DNA of 43,818 nucleotides from Chromera velia. Its lineage: Eukaryota; Sar; Chromeraceae. Both the position numbers and the translations under genes were made by a program. The DNA is taken from positions 1-43,818 of the forward strand of contig JAHBMJ010001660.1 in the NCBI GenBank assembly GCA_018398765.1. Reading direction: 5' to 3'. The notes beneath the pieces are model-generated. The model worked only from the letters and a program-made list of their open reading frames with translations. It was not told the DNA's origin and did not search any database. Below are positions 1-11,684 of this stretch, in pieces (within the stretch, counting starts at the first letter, position 1; every line of letters starts with the position of its first letter).

Positions 1-416
1 CTCTCGATATTATATACGTGGGTTGGGTTGGTAGATTATAATGTTGTGGACACTTTGTGGTATAATAGTGGGAACAGTAGGAGGCATAGGAAGAGGAGGC
101 ACTTTCCAAATTTAAAGCAGGGGCAACAAGAATAAATTTCGCTTTCCGGGCCATTCGCACGGAGTGCGTCAGATCTGCATGCATGCCTCTGACTTTCACG
201 CTTTGGACTGCTTTTGCCAACCTCTAAGACACTGAGTCTGACACTCTGTCACAGTTTTTGTGTTCCAGAACACATAGCATTACCCCCACCAAAGCTTCAG
301 AAGCTCTTTGTCCGTTTGAGCACCCGAAGTTGTGCCTTTTCTTGAGCGCGAAGGTCATGCAAGTCTCCAGCCACCTCAGTCTGTGATGACGTCTCCAAGC
401 CCATCCTCATAGCCTG
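1..416. other. Upstream flank of the carrier gene
   Basis: No gene is supported here. The stretch contains a TGCATGCATGC run near 177-187 and leads into the carrier start codon at 417. A promoter is presumably present, but I see no convincing TATA box. Confidence 0.4.
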
Positions 417-3400
417 ATGGCAGCGGAGAGCAGTAGTTTGCATCTTCATGGTTTTTCAGTTCTGGAGACGGCGGTACCGTGGCTTCCCGTCGATACGGTG
501 GAAGAGTACGTGAAGCATCTCGATGTGCGGCATGTGGTGGCGGGTGTTGTTTCCGGGATGTGTGGCGTCTTTGTGGGCCACCCCCTGGACACCGTGAAGG
601 CCCGCATTGCGTTCTCCCCCGCCTCCTCATCCGGTCCCCCTCTGTACACTGGTGTGCTTGATTGCGTTGGGAAGACCTGGGCGAAGGAGGGGATACGCGG
701 GTTCTTTAGGGGCCTGCCCTTCCCTATCCTTGGAGACAGTCTCGTTTGTATGAGCAGTTACGGGGTGAGTATCCTTGTAGAGTGGACTCCGTTTCAGCCA
801 GCCCTCTCTTTTCCCCGTCTTTTCTGTCAGCTGAGACGGCAGTAACGTGGAAGCGCCCCTTTCAGACGCCTCCATCTTTCCGTCACACCCTCGCATTCCT
901 TGTCACGTCGCATTCCCTTCTAGGCCACACTTCCTCTTTCATCGCCCTGTATTACCATCTGCTTTCTCTCAACGGACTTGTCTGTGTGCTTGTATAGGTA
1001 AGTGTGGGCCCTGTGTGCGTGTGCCCGTTTCTTACTTGTGTGCGGGAAGGCCCAGGAATTCGCACTGAGTGTGCTTATTGATGTCAGTCAATCTCTTTTG
1101 CTCCCTCCCTCCCTCCCTCCCTGCAGATTTACGGGAATGTGCGGGATGTATTGCTGTCACGGGAATCTGCCGGGTGGAGCGACCATCACATTGCCTTCGT
1201 GTCCGGGGCTGTGGCTGGGTTGGGGTCTGCATTTGTTGAGACTCCGTTCGATATGCTGAAAACCCAAATGCAGGTGTGTAGACGGACGGACTTGTTTGCT
1301 TCAGTGGTTTAAGTGCGCAAATTCTGTTGTTTGAGTTTCTGCTTGCACCCGAGAGCTCTCATTTTGGATGCATCTCTCTTCTATCTTCTCTGTGCTGATT
1401 CCTCAGACAACGCCATCCTCTGGCCATCATCATATCACTCAGTCATTTTGACTCCTTCCATGCATCCAGAAAGAAGCCTGAGTAGCTTCATCTGAATGAA
1501 GCGCTGCTTCCGTTCTCTTCTTCTCTCTCCCAGGTTGCCCACACGCGTGTTCTCGAGAAGAGGCTGCACCTCCCCAGTCTGCCTGTGCAAGGGAGCCTTG
1601 GGTATGGGTATGCGTACGCGTATGCGTTGGAGTCAAAGAGAGACAACGAGAAGGCAACCATCGCACAGCAGCAACAGCAGCAGTCAGTGAAGGGAGGAAG
1701 TGCGAGTGCCTCAGGAGCGCCTCGCAGGTCCTTTCTTTCGTTTCTAACGCCTTGGAGGGAGGCAGCCAAAGGGGCTTCTCCCATGAGTATGACCTCGTAT
1801 GCACATATGAAGTACAATGAGGTCCTCAACTGGCGGTACATGGCTGCTCACCCTGCATATTCAGTCGAGATGCCAGACCATGCTTCAGCGAACGCTGCAG
1901 GATTTAGTGGGGGGGCTTCGGGGTGGTCTGCGGAGGGTCAGGGAGGCGGGGGGCAGCAACAGCCGAGGAAGACAAGACAGCGGGCGACTTCCCAATTCAG
2001 CAAGCTTGCAAGCTCTCTAGGCAAAGCCCCTGCATCTCCCAATGGAGTAGGACTAGGGGAGTTGAATGGATCTGGGGCGGTGCAGGGACCCTCCCCTCTG
2101 TCTGGCCGCACTCCTCTGACAGTCTCAGGCAGCTGTCCTGACCTTGCAGCAAGACGAGAATCGGGAGCGTCTCTCTGCACGTTGGCAGGCAACAGACGCA
2201 CGGTCTCCGCTGTGAGTTCCAGGTACTCTTCCTTGATCGGCCACGCACTCTCAGTTGCGGGGGGCGTCAGGTCTCCTGTGGGTGTGGTGGGGGGGGCGCT
2301 GAGAGAACGCGTGCTTTCCCTCACAAAAGCATCTGTACAGCTTAGCACGACAACCACAGCCGCAGTAGCGAAGGCTCCATCTGACTTTGACAGTTTCGCA
2401 GGAATTCGAGATTGTTTGTCAAAGGTGCGAGGCACCCGCGCCCTGTACACCGGACTTTTACCTGTCATTTGTAGAAACGTGCCTGGATTTGCTGTATCCT
2501 ATACGTCTTTTGAGGCCTTGAAACGCTGGTTGTGGGCGTTGGAGGGTTACGCTTCGGGGATGGGCAAAGAGCAGGTGGAAGAACGCTTGGGGTGGGGGTG
2601 TGAAGAGGGGGAGAGACTTGAACCTCGCCCCTCCGTACCTTCGTTGATGCTTGCGGGGGGGTTGTCTGGGTGTGCATATTGGTCCATTGCGTTCCCAATG
2701 GACTGTTTGAGGGCGAATATGCAGGGACAGAGATTGTCATCCTTAGCTGCAAAGAGAAGTGGAGACAGCAGGCAGACACAGAGCGTCCAATACTACAAAG
2801 GGATGATCGACTGTGCACAGAGACTGTATCGTCAAGCGGGGATACGAAGATTCTACTGGGTCAGTCAGTCAGTGAGGTGATGGAGGAAGAGTGCGTCTCT
2901 AGAGGTGTAATGTATGTCTGTGTCTTTTGGACAGCTTGCCCTGGTTGTTGGCCTACTTCCTTTCAGTCCCTTCGATTTGACTCGTCGCTTTGTCGTACCT
3001 TCTCTAGGTCTTCTATTGTGTCTTCATTGTTCATTCTGCCTTCTCGGCGCCCCCCTTTCCGTTCTCCCCTTTCTCTCCTTCTTCGCTTTCTCGCTTGTTC
3101 TCCCTGTGCCCTGGGCTTCTTCCTTTCTCAGCATTGTTTTTCCAGCCATCTCTTAGCTTTGCGCTACTTCCCCTTTTTCCGCTGTGCGTGAGCTCTTGTG
3201 CCACGAGGTACTCATATGCATATGCAAGCAGACTCCCATTCAACATGCAGAATTAAAGTGCCCCCCCCCTGTTTTCTTTCTGCCCCAAGCAGTCTTCCCC
3301 AACCCTTTTCTTCGCTGCCTACTTTCGTGCTGCGTACATGCCTGGCTGGCTGCCTGCAGGGTCTCCAAGCTGCAATCCTTCGTGCGTTCCCTGCCAACGC

Positions 3401-3479
3401 AGTCGTGTTCGCTGTGTACAGCTCAGTTGCGGCGGCGCCTTTGTGGAGACAGAGGGGGGCGGCATGGGATCCAGAGTGA
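417..3479 (+). CDS. Mitochondrial carrier (SLC25) protein with a large matrix-loop insertion
   Basis: Four exons: 417-764, 1127-1273, 1534-2859 and 3360-3479, all phase 0, giving 646 aa. The family moves metabolites across the mitochondrial inner membrane. All three tandem repeats show the PX[DE]XX[KR] signature: PLDTVK at residues 56-61, PFDMLK at 156-161 and PMDCLR at 553-558. Each follows a glycine-rich odd-numbered helix. Half-repeat features such as YTGLLPVICRNVPGFA come before the third repeat. Typical carriers are about 300 aa. The extra length is a Ser/Gly/Gln-rich low-complexity stretch, roughly residues 175-448, between the second signature and the rest of repeat 2. The short C-terminal exon completes the last helix (GLQAAILRAFPANAVVFAVY). 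Donors are GTGAGT, GTGTGT and GTCAGT; acceptors end in CAG. The fold resembles the carnitine/ornithine-type subfamily, but the substrate cannot be read from the sequence. The start is the first Met of the open frame just before repeat 1. Confidence 0.88.
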
Positions 3480-5314
3480 TTGAAGGAAGGAAAAACATGC
3501 AGACGGAGACAGTCGGGGGCCTTCCTGCCAAAAAGATTTAAGGCAGAGGAGAGGTCTTTTTTTGTTAATATCAATTTTTGTTTGTTTGACAAATGTTTGT
3601 CACCCACTTCGCTGCTTCGCTTTTTAAAGAAAGGCAATTTCTAACACGGCCTCCCTACTCCTTCCCCATCTGTTGCAGTTCCTGTCCCTATGCTCTTATT
3701 TCCCTTACCCTTAGTGCTACTTTCCCCTTCCAGAGACAGCAACGGCATGTGCGTCGATAATGTCAGTTCTGTCGCGGTGTGAAGACTCCTCCCTCCATCT
3801 TCTTTCTCATCTCTTTTCCCTACGGACCGGATCATGGATTCAATTAATGGAGAGACCGACAGATCTCCCCCGCTCGTTTTTGACCGTGATGTCTCCCTTC
3901 TTTCACGTGATCGGTGAAGGAGTGAGTGCGTGTATGAATAAGATCCTTAATGTCCTCCCCAGAAAGGAGCTTGAAGAAGAAATTGGTCATCTCGATTGAC
4001 GTGGGGCCGGGGGCGTGTTGTACAACTCCAATAATGCATGTGCAGAAAGACAGGAAGGAAGGATCACCATGCATTTATCCGAAAGATCCGCCTAGCTGTG
4101 GCAAAGCGCCGCGAAGTTTTTTTGTTTCATTAATGAATTGAAGTCTTCCTAGCTCCCTCACCTTTCTTCTCTTCTTTCTCATTGCCCCCGCTTCCGTCTC
4201 TTCTGGTGTCCCCGTCTCTCTGCCTTCTTCAACCCCGTCTCTGATGCGTTCCTTCTGTCATTCAGACTCCTTCGCTCGGCCTCTTTCGCAGCGGTCCTGT
4301 CCCGCTGTATTCATTCTTCTTTTCGTGCGTTAGAGAGTGAATATGAGAAAACAGAAAGATGGGGCTGTGATACAGTCGTTTCTTCAGATCGGTTGTGTTG
4401 GTGGTTTCTGTATCAAAGGCTGGGAGTTGGGCTGGGAGGGACCGGGACCCCAGGTAGTAGTGGATAGAAAGACGCGTAGTCAATGTACTAGTCATAATAT
4501 ATTGAATTACATCATAATTCACATGCAAAGACTTCAACTTGAAGCAACAGAACTATGGCAAGAGAAAGAGACAGAGTCTATTAGGATAGATCTAGGAACA
4601 GATTCTATCACATGCAGAGATTCCAGAGAAAAACTCTTTAAACAATTAAAATTAATCTATATAGATCAACTCTTAATGAAAATGCCAGGTTTAATGCCAG
4701 TTTATGGGCTAGTTCAGATATCTTTCACACCAGCTTATCCCTATAGTCTTATCCTCTCATATTCCATCCTTAGTCTAGTCCTCAGTGAGTTAATCATACA
4801 ATTAACTCCAGTAATTGAATAAAAAAACCTAGGCGACGCACAGTGGATCAGTAATAAAAAAGAAAAAAAAAATCTCGAGAAGTTTAATCTTTTATTATTA
4901 TTATTATTATTTTATTGGAAATACCAAACATATAACAAAAACATATCTAACTTCAAGTTAAACTAAGTACAAAACCTACTTTTGCTAAGTAACAGCCTAA
5001 GTTTGCTGAGACCTATGGCCATCAGACAAAAAAAAAAAACTTAACATGTCTATTTTTTTTTTTACTATTATGCGTCGCCTAAAAAAGAACAATCAATTTC
5101 TAATTATTCTAAATCATTTAAATACGCAATCAATTAATTCGAGACTATGTAGTACCAAGTATGACACTTAGTATGTAGAACGTATAGAGTAGCTGTAGAC
5201 GGTCATAATAGACTATGCTAGATAGAATAGAAATGAAGTGAAAATATCAATCCACTGCAAATTATTGAAATTGCTATCAAATTGTTTTGCATCCACAATT
5301 CTAAGCTTTTTTTC
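3480..5314. other. Intergenic region between convergent genes, AT-rich from about 4480
   Basis: This lies between the 3' ends of the carrier (+) and the LRR gene (-). The first kilobase has mixed composition and no recognisable coding frame. From about 4480 to 5310 composition becomes strongly AT-rich. A 161-codon open frame at 4337-4822 matches nothing I recognise and crosses the composition boundary. A candidate inverted-repeat element sits at 4830-5081. Confidence 0.5.
4830..5081. mobile_element. Candidate small non-autonomous element (MITE-like) with 11-bp inverted ends
   Basis: TAGGCGACGCA at 4830-4840 is repeated as its exact reverse complement TGCGTCGCCTA at 5071-5081, bounding 252 bp of AT-rich non-coding DNA that includes a TTA/ATT microsatellite. 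Just inside both ends are similar TAATA/GTAA plus poly-A stretches, extending the inverted similarity imperfectly. Both outer flanks are A-rich, so a target-site duplication cannot be decided. No second copy was found in the window. Confidence 0.4.
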
Positions 5315-8300
5315 TCAACCTGACGACCGAACGCAAGGAAATGTCGCCGTGAGAATGTTCCACACAGAGCTGCTGAATTCGTTTCTTGCCAGGTTGACTG
5401 TCAAGAGAAACTCCAATCTCCCAGCACCCAGGAGCACCATCAAAGAAGGGGCACTTGCATCTGTCAATCCGTTGTCTTTCAAGTTCAATTTCTCTAAAGG
5501 GGGTGCCTTTCGTTGAAGCCAGGCGTTAGAGAGGGCTCTCAGCCCTTCATCCCCCCATCTGCTGAAAGCATGAGGGGATCTGCAGAGGTTCAGATCCTGC
5601 AGAGACGGCAACCTATCTCCATCAAGAACCTCGGCGAGTTCTCGCACCCGGGCCAAGCACAGATTGAAGAACGAAAAATCCAGTGACCGAAGGGACGACA
5701 GCTTGCCGCTGCCTAACCCGGCGCACAGAGCTCTCACCCCCCCAAGGTCATAATTCGACTCGACAAGAAGCTCCTCAAGACCAGACAAATGTCCTGAAGC
5801 AAGAGCCAGAGAAAACATACCAACCTCCGCACCGTCTGCTACCTGAACGTTTGCAAACCCAAGTTCAATCGAAAGGGAACGAAACTTCACTGCCTCAGGG
5901 GAGGACAGCGCAAGGCAGAAAGCCTGAACGCCTACAGGTCCTACATCTCTGCAGTCGAGGATGAGTCTCTCCAACGATGGAAACTTTCGTGTTGTTATGC
6001 CTGTTGCTACGGCTCGAGCGCCGCATTCGTCAATACAGATGCGCGCAGGCTGATCAAGATTCCACCTAGTCTCGATCGTTTCGAGGCCGGGCAGCGTACT
6101 CGGCCCTTCAACAAGCGCACTCATGAGCGCACCCAAACCCTTTCCCTGCGCTTCCTGACCCCCACTAAAAATGGGTTCATCAAAAAAGAGCTCTTTCAGC
6201 GAAGACAGACAAACATTGGCGTGCGTCAGTGCGGCCCCTAACTCTCTACCGTTCTCACGTGAAATACCGAGCCTTGACATAAACCCCAACTTCTGCAACC
6301 CCGGAATTTTTCCCGCTCGAATCACACCAGACAACGCACTCACAGACGCACCCGCCTGAAATTCTGCACCCCCCCACCCATTTAACTGCAAGTCTACCTT
6401 CACTAAAGGGGAAAGCCTTCCTTCATAAATGCCTTCACAAAGGCCGAAAAGAGCGTCGTCAGGCTCCCATTCTAATTTCAGAAGTTCAAGCGAGGGAAAA
6501 TTCTCTGACTGAGTGCTAAGCACTCTCCCGAATGTCCTGCAACCCTCACCTCCTTCCCACGCAACGCATAAAGAGAGAACACGAAGAGAGGTCAAACACC
6601 CAGAGCCTAAGCCCCCCGCCAAACCAACAAGTGCCTCATCCCCTTCCCATTTTAAAACCAACGTCTGCAAATTCGGAAGCACATCCGGCGCAATGGCCCT
6701 TCCAAGCGCAGACAGAGCGGCGGAAGGACAAACACACGCAAAAAAGTCCAACTCTAAATTTTCAAGCCGCAGCAGCTTCCCTTCCGCTAGGCCGTTTGCG
6801 AGGGCATTGACTCCTTCTCGTATCCCGTCATTCTCCGTATCTCCACCCCAAGGCTGAATGACGAGGGATTCAAGCAGGGGCACTGACCCACCAGCAAGAC
6901 ACTGCGCGAGTCGCACAGAGCCACTCCTGAACAAACCACTTTTCTCCCGCCACTTCAACTCTGTCAGCTCTGAGAGACGCTGGTGGCAAGAAGCGACGGC
7001 AACAGAAAGCGCTGTGCTTGCCTCCGTCTCCCCCCCTCCCACTTCTCCCCCCTCAAGGTCAAAACAGTCAACCTCAAGGGTCTGGAGGGGCCCAGTTCGC
7101 CCCGAGGAAATGGCGTTGGCAATGGACGCGAGGTTCTGAGCATCAAAGAATGATTTCTCGGAGCACCTCAACGATCGGAGTTTTGGCAGACGGCCTGCAG
7201 CAACGGCATCTGAGCACACATGCGCCGTGTTTGGGCCGAGGGAATCATTACGCAGGTCCAACTCCTCAACCTCAGACAGGTTGGAGGACGAAAACAGTTC
7301 GGAGAGTCCACTTGCGTCAACTTCCTGCTGCGCATTTCGCGCTGCGGAATTGGAGTCCAATCGCAGGGACTTCAAAGAAGGAACTGCAGCTGCTTTGACT
7401 GCAGAGCCGAACGCCTTCACCCCCTCTGCTCTCATGTCATTCTCCCCTAAATCAAGGTGCTCCAGACGAAGACTCTTCATTGCCTTCAGAGCCTCTGAAA
7501 GAGACCGAACGCCCTCGAGACTCGCATGTGTGTTGCGGAGTCGAAGGGTCTGAAGGGACAGGATGTCCTCGACCTTCCCCATACCCTCTGACAGCGCGGA
7601 GACGCCAGAGGGTCCCAGAGGGTTGTTGCTCACATCCACTTCTCTGAGGGCCAAAAGGGAGCTCGAGGAGAGGGCCGAGCTAAGCGTCTCCATGGACCCG
7701 CGGCGGAGGAAATTGTCTGCACGGCCGGGGGAACACGAGGGAAGAAAAGAGAAGAGAAGAGAAGAGATGAAGACATGCAGAGAGTGGATGTATGTCATGC
7801 AGAGCTAGAGTGGATGTACGCACAGGCCAGTTCGTGAGTGTCTCTCTTGATACTGCTACATGCACAGACAGGTGGAGGTGAAGAAAACGGGAAAGGGGTT
7901 TTCTGACTGCTTTAGAGCGTGGATTCTGGAGGGATCGATGAAGAATTCCCATATCCTTCTCCCCAAAAGGAGATGAGACAGGATTCACAAAGAAATTAAG
8001 AGAGAAGGGAGGAAAACATGTATGCAGAGAAGGTGGGGGGGTCACCAACCAAAGTGGACACGGACTCCAAGTGGAGATGCGCAGATTCGATCTATCTATT
8101 TGAGGGAACAGACAGAGTGAGTGAATTCAAGGAACCAGAGCACATGCAGGCCCACTCGAGAGCTCACTTCCTTGCGCCCCACGTATTCATTCTCTTCTGG
8201 CTCACCACTCAGCTCCGAAAGTAGTGGTGAACAAGGACGGCAATCATGATAGCAACCATGAAATTCTTACAGCACGGGGGTATCATCATCACGACAGATA

Positions 8301-10171
8301 TTTTTGCTCTTATCAATTCACGACTCACCGCTCAGATTGAGAGTCTCGAGAGAGGGCGGGAGGGAGTACAGAAGGGACCTCGCCTCGGAGTCCCGCAATT
8401 CACATTCTGCACAGAAAGAAATACAGGCAAGCAGAAAGGAGGTGTGAGGGCGGAAGAGGCTTCACAGCAACCAAGGGCTGCATGGGGACCTGTCTGCGAG
8501 AGAGAGAAAAAGAGAGGGAGGAGACTCACTACACGCACAAGCTTTCTCCTGCTCTAAGGGCAGCAAGCTAGAAAAAAGGAACATCTCAACTTCGGGTTAC
8601 TTCTCTGCCGCCGCTCTAAGATGGTTTCTCTCATAAAGGAAGAAACACGGCGAATCCCACTAAAAAAAGGAGGAATCGCACCAAAATATTCAATGCCCTC
8701 ACTAACAGTCCTCTGCCACGCCCACACCCGCATACCAACCCCCCAAAACAACGCCTTTCTTCGTTCCTTCCTTCCTTCAGATACCCACACTGAGTCAAGC
8801 AGGTTCACACCAACTGCCCCCCTTAACAAGCAATGAAAGCTGGCTGCCTTCCCCTTTCTGGGTAAACATTGTGCAAACAAGCAAACAAAAACAAATGAAT
8901 GAATGAATGGATGAATGAATGAATGAGTGAGTGGACTGACGGGAGAGGTCCAGCGACTTCAGACAGACAGCAGACGTCCCCCCACATCTGTCTCGGAGGT
9001 CCTTCAGGAATCTGACAAGGACATGGAGACGGCCTCCGCGACACACGTGAGGACCTGCATGCATACAACGAATGATCATTGCGCCCACACGCTTTGCTGC
9101 AACCCATTTTTCAGTCACTCAGATAGACAGAGGAGCAAGGCACAGACAGATGCAAACGACCGAGAGGACAGCAATTTGATCCACTCCCTCTCCTAGCCCC
9201 TGGCAGCTAGACAGCCGACCCCCAAAAGGAAGCGGACGGAGTGATGAAAAAAGACTTCAGGTCAGCTCCTCTGTCTCCTCAATTTTCCGTTAATTCACTT
9301 GCTCAAGCAACAGCGGAAAGAACTAATCGACCGATAACAGCATCCTGTCTTTTGCGGGTGAAGAATTGTTGCAGAGATGCGGGATATAACTATGACGTCA
9401 ATCTCTCTGTCAGTGTGTGTTTCTTTCTCTATCTTTTGGGGGGAGTGAAGGAAAACTGAGGTTTACCGACCACTGCAGAGACGCGAAGGGGCCAGAATGA
9501 AACATGGAAAGGCCAAAAGATCGCAAGCAGGATCGAGGCAGGCTGAACAAGAAGAAGACAGACAGACGAACGGACCGCATGTGAGGGCCTCAAGGGTACC
9601 TGATGAGGGAAGAGAGGAGAGAAGGAGACGCAGCCATCGGGCTCCAAGGGAAAATTCTGCAGGTAGACAGGCAGGCAGGCAGGAAGTCGAACGATACATG
9701 TTGGCTTGACGGGTGCAGCACAGAGAGATTTTCCCTCCCTCACGTTTGAAGGAAAGTTTTCAAGGGTGTCACGTGGACAAACAGGACGCAAAGACACGGA
9801 GAAAAAAATGCAGACACAGAGATGAGCGACACTTCCAGGCATAAAGGGCGGGTGTCACGAACTCGAAATCAGCAATGCAGAGGCTCCTTTGTCATGCAGC
9901 CTCGCTGTCAATCTATCCCTGAATGCTCATTTTGAAACACAAACGAAAACAACAAAAGGGAAACACAGGACAACCTGAAGAACGAACCAACAGCCACTTT
10001 CTCTCGCAGCTTCACTACACAGCCCCACTCTGCCAGTAGGGTGGACGAGAAAAGAAAATAACGAAAGAAAGTCTCACCACACACCATCGGCCTGTTTTTC
10101 CACGATAACAACAAGAAGCTCTTGACATCTCCTTTTGGGGACGCCCGTCGGCCAGTTCCTGTCTCTGCCAC
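5315..10171 (-). CDS. Large RNI-like leucine-rich-repeat protein
   Basis: Proposed exons in transcript order are 10171-10078 (tentative), 9656-9576, 9054-8941 and 7716-5315, giving 896 aa. Introns 1 to 3 are all phase 1. The last exon encodes 799 aa of ribonuclease-inhibitor-type LRRs, with recurring LxSLxxLxLxxN cores spaced by about 28-35 residues of Ala/Gly/Leu-rich helix. The decisive join is exon 3 to exon 4: CTC TCC C is spliced to AC AAT TTC CTC, giving the perfect LRR core LKSLDLSHNFL. The main frame could be read from an ATG at 7798, but its first 28 codons lie on a pyrimidine tract ending in GTGCAG, that is, on intron sequence. No signal peptide or membrane segment is evident in the spliced form. 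Such LRR solenoids bind protein partners; the partner is unknown. The first exon is the least certain. Confidence 0.72.
8894..8936. repeat. (TGAA/TGAG)n microsatellite at the LRR intron 3 donor
   Basis: A run of tetranucleotide units (ATGA, GTGA) lies just inside intron 3 of the minus-strand LRR gene, next to its GTCAGT donor at 8940-8935. Read on the minus strand it is CACT/CATT repeated. Confidence 0.8.
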
Positions 10172-10349
10172 GTTGCTCTTTTCACAGAAAAGTGAATTGA
10201 CATGTCTATCGATTTGTCTGGATTTTTTTATCTTTTCTACGAACTTCCTTCCTTCTTTCCTTTGACATGAGACCTAATCGAGTCTTCCTTCCATTCTGTC
10301 TCATTGGTTCTTCAGACTCCTCTGTGAGAGCAAATAGAAAAAAAACATT

Positions 10350-10401
10350 CATCATCTAAGTTCTTTCTAGCTGACCATCATCTAAGTTCTTTCTAGCTGA
10401 C
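10350..10401. repeat. Exact 26-bp tandem duplication
   Basis: The 26-bp unit beginning CATCATCTAAGTTC occupies 10350-10375 and is repeated without mismatch at 10376-10401. It lies between the LRR gene and the weak minus-strand exon pair. It looks like a recent slippage duplication with no evident role. Confidence 0.85.
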
Positions 10402-10782
10402 CGACCCGAGAGGTCCAATCTCGGGAGGGAGAAGCGGATGAGCCCCTGCAGACATACGGAGGTCATCAGTCATGCATGCAGTCCGATAAGCGCAAAACAA
10501 AAATAAACGCTTATGGACCAAACGATGGCAGCAGTCTATAGTGAATTTTATCCTCGTCGGATCTGCCGTCTCGCCTACTTCATGAGTGACGCGTTGGTGC
10601 CTTGCAGGAAGGACCCTTTTCTTTTCCTTCCTGACAGAGCACCCTCCCTCGCACATGCATCTCAGGATGGTCCGCTCTTTGACCTATCCAGTGGTCTGGA
10701 TCGCTCTTTCCCCTCTTGATCTACACTCTTTTCCCCTTTTCTCCTCCTTCTGCTTTGGTAACCTCGGCCGCTTCTGCTCCCA

Positions 10783-11105
10783 CTACACTTTCTCAAACAA
10801 CGTGAGGACAACAAATTGACTGACTGCATTGATGCACTGCAGGAGTAACACCGCCGAGCCAAAACCATCCCGGGAAGACACCAGGCCTGAAAAGTGCTGC
10901 AGGGCACGGAGAGGAAATGCCCTGGGTGAATAATAAAGTTCGTGTAGACTTACGACGCCTACAGCTGCCTTTCCTTTCTGAATGCGGACCTCTGGAGTCA
11001 GATTTGCGTGAGTGAAGATCGCCAGAAAGCTGGCACAGGCAGGTGACGAGCCGGACATGCGTTTCCCCCCAAACAGATCTAAGGGTACGCACGGGCAGGA
11101 GGACT
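10783..11105 (-). CDS. Unrecognised two-exon fragment, possible small membrane protein
   Basis: Two minus-strand segments join cleanly. Segment 11105-10954 is preceded by a pyrimidine tract and CTTTCAG and followed by a consensus donor GTAAGT. Segment 10896-10783 is preceded by CCCTGCAG and ends at a TAG. The intron would be 57 nt. Phases agree and the joined frame reads through GKAAVGV-HFSGLVSSRDGF, then a hydrophobic stretch (AVLLLQCINAVSQFVVLTLF), to the stop. I recognise no family and found no start codon exon upstream. It may be the 3' end of a small gene squeezed between the LRR and kinase genes, a pseudogene remnant, or chance. Confidence 0.25.
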
Positions 11106-11684
11106 CTGAAAGGAGACGGCAAAGAGAGCTTCAAATTCTCAGACTGAAGTCGCCTTCACACAGACCACAGAAAGGCCAAAGGGGGCGCGGATCTTGGACG
11201 GAGTTTTGCAGTGCACCAAGAACTTTTCAGTCGCTCAAGAAATTCTCAGGGTGCTGAAAAACTTTCATTGGTTGGTGGCCCTGAATTCACCACTCAGTGT
11301 CAGACATTGGCCGAAGCGCAAAATTTGATCATGCATTACATTGCATTATATTAGCGTCCAATTTAATATAATTAAGATCGCGTCCAAGCTGCATGGGGGC
11401 TTCATGCAGGACCGCGCGCGGAGAGAATTAGGGACGATGACGGCCGGGGTGAGCCGAATTCTGCATGCTTGCAGAGAATTATTCGGATTGGCGCAAAACA
11501 TGCATGCAGTCAACAACTGCTGCCGTGTATGTAATGAGTGTACATCATGCATACAAATCATTGTTTCCTCGTGTATATACCCTTTCGAAGAACAAGAGAA
11601 GACTTCGACTTCTCTAAGCAAAGTGCTTACCGTCGTGAAGCTCTTTCACTGTTGCGAAAGACAGCTTCTTCTTGTTCTGTTGCA

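Larger units (their letters stand above)
10172..11684. other. Intergenic interval between divergent LRR and pseudokinase genes
   Basis: Apart from the weak minus-strand exon pair and the 26-bp duplication, nothing is supported. It must hold the promoters of the LRR gene (-) and the pseudokinase gene (+). Copies of GCATGC near 10472, 11465 and 11500 are candidate regulatory motifs. Confidence 0.4.

Noticed and set aside
4337-4822. 161-codon plus-strand frame in the AT-rich island
   Set aside because: No recognisable domain, composition changes midway, and it abuts the candidate MITE. Not supported as a gene.
7716-7798. Signal peptide at the start of the long LRR frame
   Set aside because: The hydrophobic stretch is an intron pyrimidine tract; splicing from 8941 restores a perfect LRR core.
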